DNA from: JAQBDA01 sp964525785
GTDB lineage: Bacteria; Chloroflexota; Anaerolineae; Anaerolineales; UBA4823
Assembly (NCBI GenBank): GCA_964525785.1
Contig: CAZGIX010000013.1
Coordinates: 1-42,336 of the forward strand
Direction of reading: 5' to 3'
Length of the DNA stretch: 42,336 nucleotides
The position numbers and the translations under genes were made by a program. Shown here piece by piece: positions 15,937 to 22,441 of the stretch. How positions within the stretch are numbered: the stretch's first letter is position 1; every line of letters begins with the position of its first letter. The notes under the pieces were generated by a model. The model did not search any database and was not told the origin of the DNA. It saw only the letters and a list, made by a program, of their open reading frames with translations.

Positions 15937-16698
15937 ATGGCACTGCAAATTGGACAACCAGCTCCTGATTTTTCCCTACCCAGCCATTTGGATCGTGAGG
16001 TCTCCCTGAGCCAGCTGCGTGGATCGAACGTCGTTCTGGCGTTTTTCCCGCAGGCCTGGACTCCGATATGAACCAGCCAGATCCCGTCTTACGAAGCCGA
16101 ACAGGCCAAGTTTGCGGGATTGAATGCCCAGGTCCTGGGCATCAGCGTCGACCATATCCCATGCATCAAAGCCTGGGCAGACAACCTGGGCGGCATCCAC
16201 TACCCATTGTTGAGCGATTTCTGGCCCCATGGGCGGATTTCCGAGATGTATGGCGTGCTTCGACCGGAGGGGTACTCCGAGCGAGCGGTCTTCGTCATCG
16301 ACCGGCAGGGCATCCTACGGTACTATGAGATCCTGCCGATCGACCAGGCGCCAGATAATGAAGCGCTGCGTAAGGTCCTGCGAGATATCGAGCCGCAGAC
16401 CATTATGGAACAAGCCGACGCGGAACACGAAGAGCCTGCCCCGCCGCCGCGCGGCGGGATCATCATGTACTGCACACCGTGGTGCCCCGACTGCCGCAAA
16501 GGGCGGGAGTGGCTCAAAGCCCGAGGCCTGGATTTCACCGAAGTAAATGTGATCGAAAACCCCGACGCGGATGCCCAGTTGCGGATCTGGGGCAACGGCT
16601 ACCGCATCACCCCGACTTTTGATATCGATGGCGTGATCGTCCTGGACTTCAAGGAGCAAGAATTGCTGGAAGCGCTGAGGCGGAGGCTCAAGCCATGA
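15937..16698 (+). CDS. Selenocysteine peroxiredoxin-glutaredoxin fusion (in-frame TGA = Sec45)
   Basis: This thiol/selenol peroxidase should reduce peroxides in the cytoplasm. GAGGAG at 15926-15931 leads ATG 15937. The frame reads a peroxiredoxin start (IGQPAPDFSLPSH), reaches FPQAWTPI, then TGA at 16069-16071, then continues TSQIPSYEAEQ to 16698. The TGA sits exactly where the family motif PxxxTxxC has its peroxidatic cysteine, so residue 45 is predicted to be selenocysteine. Also visible are Cys76 (HIPCIKAW), a plausible resolving cysteine, and Arg116 (YSERAVFVID), the conserved active-site arginine. A proline-rich linker joins a glutaredoxin-like domain with CPDC at 183-186. Full length is 253 residues. 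Standard callers would report only an internal start. The alternative, a nonsense mutation, is less likely because the downstream 208 codons are intact. Confidence 0.88.
16081..16120 (+). promoter_or_regulatory. Candidate bacterial SECIS hairpin
   Basis: Starting ten bases after the TGA, ATCCCGT (16081-16087) pairs with GCGGGAT (16114-16120). CTT (16088-16090) pairs with AAG (16108-16110), and GCC (16096-16098) with GGC (16104-16106). The apical loop is GAACA (16099-16103), so its first base is G, 28 bases after the TGA. A three-base bulge and a 5x1 internal loop interrupt the helix. Bacterial SECIS elements lie within the coding sequence just after UGA and carry a G early in the apical loop. 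The fold was drawn by eye. Confidence 0.55.
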
Positions 16699-17840
16699 AC
16701 CTCGATCCCCAGATGGTTCCTCAGCTGTTGAAAAGCCTGCTTCAGCCGTGGCACGATGCAGTGGCTGATCCAACGAAAGCCCAGGACGATGTACTGCATC
16801 GCTTGCTGCGGGATTATGCCAAGACTGAGTACGGCAGGCAGCACGGCGCAAGCCAGATCGATTCGCTGGATGATTATCGCCGCGCCTTTCCCGTGGCGAC
16901 CTATGATGACTACCGACCGCTTATCGACCGGGTGATGGCGGGGGATATCGGCTTGCTGTTGGGTGAAGAGCCGGTGGGTTGGGCGATCACGCGCGGCACG
17001 ACCAAAGGCGACTCGAAGTTCATCCCCATGACGCCGACCGATCTGTACCAGCGGGTGAGTGCCGGTCGGGCGGTGATGAATTTCGTCGACGGCAACCGAC
17101 GCTACGATATCTTTGCTGGTGTCAACTTGAACCTTAACTTTCCATCCGTGGTAGGCAAGGTCCAGGTCGGGGAGCGCGAGCTAGAATACGGCTACAGCTC
17201 TGGGATTTACACAAAACATGTTTCGGCATTCACGCCGGTGCGCTCCGTGCCCAGCCAGGATGAGATTGATGCCCTGGGAGGCGGCAAATCGATCAAGGAT
17301 TGGGACCGGCGCTTCGAGCTGGCATATGAGAAGTGTAAAGATCAGAACGTGACCCTGGTCGGCGGGGTGTCCCCGACGGCGATTCGCTTTGCGCGTTATA
17401 TGTGGAGAGAGCACCGGGCTTACCCCAAAGATTTATGGAAAACCCAGGTAATGACCCTCGGCAGCGTGCCGGGCATTAACACCCGCTACCAATCCAGCCT
17501 GCGCGCCATGTACGGACCGGCGGCTATCCGCGAGATCTACGGCGCCACCGAAGGGATGTTCGGACAGCAGCGGGATGAGAAGCGCGCCTGGGTGCCCAAT
17601 TACGATATCTTCTTCTTTGAGGTGCAAACACGCGGTGAGATAAAAATGCTGCACGAGATGCGCCCGGGTGAGATGGGTGGATTGGTGGTCTCCACTCCGA
17701 TCCTGCCGCGCTACCGCATCGGCGATCTGATACGAGCCTTCGAGCCACCATACTTCCGCTGCATAGGCAGGGAAGAATGGTGGACACCTGTGCGGTATGC
17801 ATGGGATGAATTTATGACCTTCAACTTCGGACAGCTTTAG
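16695..17840 (+). CDS. GH3-family acyl-adenylating enzyme (short form)
   Basis: This 381-residue protein of the GH3 family belongs to the ANL-type adenylating superfamily, which activates a carboxylate with ATP and can couple it to an amine. Three nucleotide-binding motifs are visible: TRGTTKGDSKFIP near residues 96-108, EIYGATEGMFG near 279-289 and PRYRIGDLI near 337-345. It ends soon after the third motif, so most of the C-terminal domain of typical GH3 enzymes (about 500-600 residues) is missing. A terminator follows directly, so this is not a visible frameshift. The start overlaps the selenoprotein stop as ATGA. The substrate is unknown. Confidence 0.83.
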   Translation: MNLDPQMVPQLLKSLLQPWHDAVADPTKAQDDVLHRLLRDYAKTEYGRQHGASQIDSLDDYRRAFPVATYDDYRPLIDRVMAGDIGLLLGEEPVGWAITRGTTKGDSKFIPMTPTDLYQRVSAGRAVMNFVDGNRRYDIFAGVNLNLNFPSVVGKVQVGERELEYGYSSGIYTKHVSAFTPVRSVPSQDEIDALGGGKSIKDWDRRFELAYEKCKDQNVTLVGGVSPTAIRFARYMWREHRAYPKDLWKTQVMTLGSVPGINTRYQSSLRAMYGPAAIREIYGATEGMFGQQRDEKRAWVPNYDIFFFEVQTRGEIKMLHEMRPGEMGGLVVSTPILPRYRIGDLIRAFEPPYFRCIGREEWWTPVRYAWDEFMTFNFGQL

Positions 17841-17867
17841 AGACCCAACAGGCGCGAGAAACCTATG

Positions 17868-17899
17868 CAGTCCAGGAGATAGACTGGACTGTTTTCTTT
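17868..17899 (+). terminator. Intrinsic terminator after GH3 gene
   Basis: CAGTCCAG (17868-17875) and CTGGACTG (17884-17891) form a perfect 8-bp stem with an 8-base loop, followed at once by TTTTCTTT. It ends the selenoprotein-GH3 operon 27 bases past the stop. Confidence 0.85.
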
Positions 17900-17934
17900 A
17901 TGATTTGATAAGGTGGTTGGGTTTACCTGCTGCG

Positions 17935-18390
17935 CTAACGGCGCAGGACGCCGCGCAAGATGATCGAGAGTCCCAGGGCGATCAGCACCAGGGGCCAGAT
18001 GATTTCCCAACCGAAGATGTTGCCCAACCCAATAGCGATCAGGAATATCCCGAAGAAGATCGTCCCACCCACCGATCGGCGGTACTGCGGCATCAGCAGG
18101 CGCACCAGCACCTCGATCAGCACGAGCACACCCGCCCCGATGAAAATCAGCGCCCAGCTTTCCAGGTTGATGATGGTGTCTATGCCCGGGAGCTGCCAGC
18201 CAACAATCCGGATGCTGTCTAGGAATCCCAGATTATCTGCCAGAAGGACCAGCCCGGCCCAGATAAAAATGGCGGCCCAGATTGCCGTGCTGACTGGATC
18301 GCGCTGCCATTTTTCGTCCCAGCTCTTTTCATCTGGGGATTTCTCTTCGCGTTTTTCTCGATCTTTCTCGTCGAATTTCTCGTCCGCCAT
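17935..18390 (-). CDS. Small membrane protein, DUF5668/LiaF-like
   Basis: This 151-residue protein begins with about 30 highly charged residues (repeats of DEK/EEK). Four hydrophobic segments in two pairs follow, around residues 38-58, 75-97, 108-125 and 128-148. The pattern LGFLD...W and IWPLVLIALGLSIILRG fits the small LiaF/DUF5668 membrane domain found in many bacteria. ATG 18390 is chosen because GGAGGG lies six bases upstream; an ATG six codons earlier lacks this. Function is unknown; such domains often occur in envelope-stress systems. The gene stands alone between a terminator and palindrome copy B. Confidence 0.75.
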   Translation of the reverse strand: MADEKFDEKDREKREEKSPDEKSWDEKWQRDPVSTAIWAAIFIWAGLVLLADNLGFLDSIRIVGWQLPGIDTIINLESWALIFIGAGVLVLIEVLVRLLMPQYRRSVGGTIFFGIFLIAIGLGNIFGWEIIWPLVLIALGLSIILRGVLRR

Positions 18391-18455
18391 GTTGCCCTCC
18401 GCTGCCACGATACTCGCCGGTGAAAAAACGGTTGTGCCCCCGCATATTAGCAGTC

Positions 18456-18530
18456 ATCTCAAAAATGGTTCTTTTGGGTGTGTGTGGCGGCTTCGCTGCC
18501 ACACACCCAAAAATATCATGTTTTTGAGAT
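18456..18530. repeat. Palindromic intergenic element, copy B
   Basis: This 75-bp element has perfect 10-bp outer arms, ATCTCAAAAA (18456-18465) and TTTTTGAGAT (18521-18530). Inside them is a perfect 13-bp stem, TTTTGGGTGTGTG (18472-18484) with CACACACCCAAAA (18500-18512), around GGCTTCGC. It is homologous along its length to copy A at 12030-12105. It lies downstream of the minus-strand acs/ClbS pair and could terminate it. Confidence 0.88.
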
Positions 18531-18566
18531 AGCCTCTAGTATAACTGAGTTTTTCTACCAGGGCAA

Positions 18567-19076
18567 TTACCCATTATTAAGCCAACCTCGGATCGTCTCG
18601 TTGTGTTCGCGGTAGTGCCACCACGTATTGGCTGCCACCATATGCCAGAGCGGGTCGCCCTGCCTCCAGGCGAAACGCCCCCCGTCGAACAGATCCTCCT
18701 GGGTTAGGGCGCTGACCGTTTCCTCTACCTTACGGTAAGTACTGTGGAAATCTTGCAGCACATCGTCCAGGGGGCGATCCTTGTTGGCCTCGTAGGTTAG
18801 CTGATTGAGTTTGTCGAGATCATCCCACGTCATTCCGGGTGCTGGGCGCTGAGGTGTGCCGCCGCGGAGACTCTCTGCCGTCCACAACAGCAAACGGTGC
18901 TCCCAGAAGATGATGTGCGCCAGGATATCTTTAACCGTCCAGCCATCTGATCCTTGGGGTTGGAGCATCTGCTTCTTGCCCAATCCGGTCAAAGTCTCCT
19001 CGAAAGCAGCGCGCTCGCTTTTTATCAATGCCAGAACTTGCTCCTTGTTCTCGGGGTCGTCGATTTGATCCGCCAT
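18567..19076 (-). CDS. DinB/ClbS (DfsB)-like four-helix protein
   Basis: This 169-residue soluble protein has the DinB-superfamily pattern of a four-helix bundle. Its histidines are spread as in the ClbS/DfsB branch: DGWTVKDILAHIIFWEHRL near residues 44-62, and WHMVAANTWWHYREHNETI near 143-161. Such proteins include metal-binding thiol-transferase-like enzymes and the colibactin self-resistance hydrolase ClbS; most are uncharacterised. The gene starts three bases after the stop of the acyl-CoA ligase, so the two should be co-transcribed. The substrate is unknown. Confidence 0.8.
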   Translation of the reverse strand: MADQIDDPENKEQVLALIKSERAAFEETLTGLGKKQMLQPQGSDGWTVKDILAHIIFWEHRLLLWTAESLRGGTPQRPAPGMTWDDLDKLNQLTYEANKDRPLDDVLQDFHSTYRKVEETVSALTQEDLFDGGRFAWRQGDPLWHMVAANTWWHYREHNETIRGWLNNG

Positions 19077-19079
19077 CCG

Positions 19080-21035
19080 TCACCTCGCTTTGCGAATTTC
19101 TTCAACTGCTTCTGGATTAACCAGTGATGAGGTATCCCCAGGGTCTTCTCCAAGGTAGGCAGCGCGGATCATGCGTCGCATTACCTTGGCGTTGCGGGTC
19201 TTGGGCAGGTCGCTAACGAACAGTATCTCGCGCGGGGCGAGTGGTTTGCCCAGGGCGTTTACCACCATCTGGCGCAGCTCCTCCCTTAATTCCTCGCATT
19301 CCTCACAGCCTTTAACCAGCACGCACAGAGCAACTAGCTCGCTGCCTTTGATCGCATCTGGCACGCCGATGGCCGCGGCTTCCAGCACCTGAGGGTGGTT
19401 GACCAGGATCGATTCCACCTCCGCTGGTCCCAGACGCTTGCCGGCGATCTTGATCGTATCATCCGATCGTCCCAGGATGTACCACAAACCGTCCTGGTCT
19501 ACCGCCGCGAAATCGCCATGCACCCAAATATCGTTCCAGCGCGACCAGTAGGCCTCCTCATAGCGAGACGGGTCTTTCCAAAAACCGCGCGTCATGCCGA
19601 TCCATGGTGCTTTGATGACCAGCTCTCCTACCTGTCCGCGCACCGGGCGACCGTGCTCGTCCAATACATCGGCAGCGATCCCAGGGCAAGGTCCTGAGAA
19701 CGAGCAGGGTTTGAGCGGTAGGATCGGATTGCCCATCAGAATGCCGCCAGATATCTCGGTGCCCCCGGAGTAGTTGATGATCGGTCGCTTGCCCTGTCCT
19801 ACCGTCTCGAACAGCCACATCCACGGATCGGGATTCCATGGCTCGCCGGTGGAAGCAAAAATGCGCAGTGAAGACAGATCGTGCTGCCGGACGGGTGCCT
19901 CACCGAAGCGGATCAGAGAGCGGATCAAGGTGGGTGAGACGCCGAGAACGGCGATGCGGTGGCGTGCTGCCATTGACCAGAGCCGGTCGGGTGCAGGATA
20001 GTCAGGCGAGCCATCATAGATAAACAGGGTACCGCGCAAGATCAATGACCCGAAGACCAGCCAGGGTCCCATCATCCAGCCCATATCGGTGATCCAATAG
20101 ATCACCTCACCCGGGTGCAGGTCGGTGCCAAGAGCCATATCCTGGGCTGCCTTGACCGGAAATCCGCAGTGCGTATGGACTGCGCCTTTGGGACGCCCGG
20201 TGGTGCCGGAGGTGTAGATCACCATCAAGATATCTTCCGCCGATGTGACCTCGGTGGGGGCGGTATCGGGCTGGCTGTCGACCAGCGCCTGCCACCTGTG
20301 ATCTCTGCCAGGGGTCATCTCGACCTGCATCCCTGCCCGGTCCAATACGATCATGTGTCTCAGGCTGGGCGCCTGAGCAGCGGCTTCATCGGCTACCTCC
20401 TTCAGCGCAACCGGCTTGCCCCGCCGGGTAAAGCCATCGGCTGTGAAGAGCGCTTTAGCCTCGGCGTCTGCCAGGCGGGAGGCGACTGCGCCGGCGCCGT
20501 ACCCGGAAAACAGCGGCAGGATGATGCCACCGATCTTGGCAATGGCAAGCAGAGCCATGACGATCTCGGGAGTCATAGGCATGAACAGGCCAATGGCGTC
20601 GCCTTTGCCCAGTCCCAATGATCGCAGCGCGTTGGCTACCTGATTGACCTTGCGATTGAGCTCCCCGTAGGTCATGGTCAGCGTTTCACCATTTTCGCTC
20701 TCCCACACCAGGGCAAGTTGGTCCGCCTGGGGAGTGCCTATGTATTTATCCAGGCAGTTGTAGACGATATTCAGCTTGCCACCCACACACCACTGAGGCC
20801 AGGCTATGCCACGCGACAGATCCAGGATAGATTGGTATGGCTCGTAAAAGCGGATATCGAGGAAATCGATCATCGCCTCGGTGAACCAACCGGCATCGCT
20901 GGTTGAACGCTGCATCAGCTCATCGAAATCGGCGATGCCGTGCATGGACATGAAACGTGTTAGATTGGCTGTTTCTATGTATTCCGAAGAGGGCCGCCAG
21001 ACGACCGGACCACCGAAATCGAAGGGTTCGCTCAT
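19080..21035 (-). CDS. Acetyl-CoA synthetase-like AMP-forming acyl-CoA ligase
   Basis: This 651-residue AMP-forming ligase activates a short carboxylic acid to acyl-AMP and then acyl-CoA. The N-terminal cap includes the LDLSRGIAWPQWCVGG stretch. Core motif A3 is IYTSGTTGRPKGAVH near residues 272-286, and the substrate/Trp-pocket region is YWITDMGWMMGPW. The hinge and motif A8 read YILGRSDDTIKIAGKRLGP, and the catalytic lysine region is KTRNAKVMRRMIR near 614-626. Length and layout match Acs-like ligases more than long-chain FadD enzymes. AAGGAG upstream supports ATG 21035. The substrate (acetate, propionate or other) is not fixed. Confidence 0.9.
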   Translation of the reverse strand: MSEPFDFGGPVVWRPSSEYIETANLTRFMSMHGIADFDELMQRSTSDAGWFTEAMIDFLDIRFYEPYQSILDLSRGIAWPQWCVGGKLNIVYNCLDKYIGTPQADQLALVWESENGETLTMTYGELNRKVNQVANALRSLGLGKGDAIGLFMPMTPEIVMALLAIAKIGGIILPLFSGYGAGAVASRLADAEAKALFTADGFTRRGKPVALKEVADEAAAQAPSLRHMIVLDRAGMQVEMTPGRDHRWQALVDSQPDTAPTEVTSAEDILMVIYTSGTTGRPKGAVHTHCGFPVKAAQDMALGTDLHPGEVIYWITDMGWMMGPWLVFGSLILRGTLFIYDGSPDYPAPDRLWSMAARHRIAVLGVSPTLIRSLIRFGEAPVRQHDLSSLRIFASTGEPWNPDPWMWLFETVGQGKRPIINYSGGTEISGGILMGNPILPLKPCSFSGPCPGIAADVLDEHGRPVRGQVGELVIKAPWIGMTRGFWKDPSRYEEAYWSRWNDIWVHGDFAAVDQDGLWYILGRSDDTIKIAGKRLGPAEVESILVNHPQVLEAAAIGVPDAIKGSELVALCVLVKGCEECEELREELRQMVVNALGKPLAPREILFVSDLPKTRNAKVMRRMIRAAYLGEDPGDTSSLVNPEAVEEIRKAR

Positions 21036-21263
21036 CCTACTCTCCTTTGGCTGAGTGGCGTCGAGGTCTATTTTAACCGATTTTATTATCGGATGTTCCT
21101 GCGAGCGGGATTGTACATATTGGGAAACCTATACAGATCATAGCCGAAGAAAACACGACCGCCCCTGCCGGTAATGGTTAACAGACAAGAGCGGGTAAAT
21201 CCAAAGAGCAAATGCTCTGCACCCCCCTGTTTTCAAGAATCGATTGTCGAGGAGCCGGCTGAG

Positions 21264-21758
21264 CTAGTCGGCCTCAGCCTCGGCCTTGAGTTCTTCAGGC
21301 TCAGTTAATACCTGGCGCTCTTTCTCCAGGGTGAGGATGCCGTTGCGAACCTGGGTCAGCGAGCGATCGAGCTCCATTTCGAGCCGCCGCAGCGTATCGA
21401 TCACATAATCATCTGCTTCAGCGCGGATGTGACCTGCTTCGGCGCGCCCTTGGGCCAATATTTGTTCAGCACGCGCCTGAGCTGCCTGGACGATGGCGTC
21501 GCGGGAGACAAACTGCTCACTCTTCTCCCGGGCAATCGCCAGGGTGCGGTTGGCTTCCTCTTGCGCCTGGGCCAAAATGCGATCTCTCTGAGCCATGAGC
21601 TGCTGCGCTTTCTTGACCTCTTCCGGGATCGCCACGCGCATCTGGTCGATCAGATCGAGCATACGATCTTCATCAACTATGACGTTGTGCGTGAACCAGA
21701 TCGGACGGCTCCTATTGAATAGTTCTTCCAGGCGATCCACTAGATGCAGTATGTCCAT
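21264..21758 (-). CDS. Coiled-coil protein, DivIVA/ATP-synthase-b-like
   Basis: This 164-residue protein is almost wholly helical. A conserved-looking N-terminus (ILHLVDRLEELFNRSRPIW) is followed by a long coiled coil rich in Ala, Glu, Gln and Arg (AQEEANRTLAIAREKSEQ) and an acidic tail. It contains no membrane helix. GGGGAGGA upstream supports ATG 21758. It lies 106 bases after coaD on the same strand. Similar proteins are commonly labelled ATPase or DivIVA-like on coiled-coil similarity alone; no function can be assigned. Confidence 0.7.
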   Translation of the reverse strand: MDILHLVDRLEELFNRSRPIWFTHNVIVDEDRMLDLIDQMRVAIPEEVKKAQQLMAQRDRILAQAQEEANRTLAIAREKSEQFVSRDAIVQAAQARAEQILAQGRAEAGHIRAEADDYVIDTLRRLEMELDRSLTQVRNGILTLEKERQVLTEPEELKAEAEAD

Positions 21759-21864
21759 AGGGTTCCTCCCCTGAATGTGCTCTCCGCGAGTGATGGGGTG
21801 TGTCTCAATAGCATTAAATTACATTCTCATCAATATTATATGATTTCTGCTTGTTCTCTGCAAG

Positions 21865-22389
21865 CTAATCCCGTAAAGAGGTGGTCGGGATCAGCGTTTG
21901 CCCGTCTCCCAGCTCTGAAAAGCGCTGGTGCAGGGCTATCTTCACGTGGGCGGGCACCATGCTGCTCACATCACCGCCCAGCGAGGCGATCTCGCGCACG
22001 GTGGATGATGAGAGGAATGTATGCTCCTCGGCGGTTATTAGAGCCACCAGCTCGATATCCGGTGCCAGGCGATGATTAGCCAAAGCCATGCGAAACTCAT
22101 ACTCAAAGTCCGAGAACACGCGCAGACCACGTACGATGACCTTAGCGCTGATCTGCCGGCAGAATTCCACGGTCAATCCACCGTAGCCCATTACAGTAAT
22201 CCTGGGATTCTCCTGAAAGGATTGCCGTGCAAGTTCCATGCGAGTTTCGGGGGAGAACAGCAGAGATTTGAGCGGACGATCATAGACAGCCACGATCACC
22301 TCTTCAAAAAGGTGCGTGGCACGGTGGGCGATGTCGATATGCCCAAGATGGATGGGGTCGAAGGTACCTGGAAAAACAGCACGAACCAT
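21865..22389 (-). CDS. coaD: Phosphopantetheine adenylyltransferase
   Basis: CoaD catalyses the fourth step of coenzyme A synthesis, 4'-phosphopantetheine plus ATP to dephospho-CoA. The 174 residues include the nucleotidyltransferase GTFDPIHLGH motif at 8-17, VRGLRVFSDFEYEFRMA near 89-105, and the terminal SSSTVREIASLGGD region near 127-140. The protein is slightly longer than the usual 160 because of a 15-residue tail. It lies 52 bases downstream of recG, a common arrangement in bacteria. Confidence 0.97.
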   Translation of the reverse strand: MVRAVFPGTFDPIHLGHIDIAHRATHLFEEVIVAVYDRPLKSLLFSPETRMELARQSFQENPRITVMGYGGLTVEFCRQISAKVIVRGLRVFSDFEYEFRMALANHRLAPDIELVALITAEEHTFLSSSTVREIASLGGDVSSMVPAHVKIALHQRFSELGDGQTLIPTTSLRD

Positions 22390-22441
22390 GAGACCTCGCT
22401 GACTTTATCTTTGTGAATTATGGGGTAGGGCAGCCGACCCG

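Noticed and set aside
16069..16071. TGA read as a plain stop with a pseudogene or as a changed genetic code
   Set aside because: The stop falls exactly on the catalytic cysteine and the rest is intact, unlike random decay. Many neighbouring genes end in TGA, so TGA is a normal stop here.
21205..21218. Terminator after the coiled-coil gene
   Set aside because: AGAGC-ATTT-GCTCT (minus strand) is a short stem without a proper T-tract.
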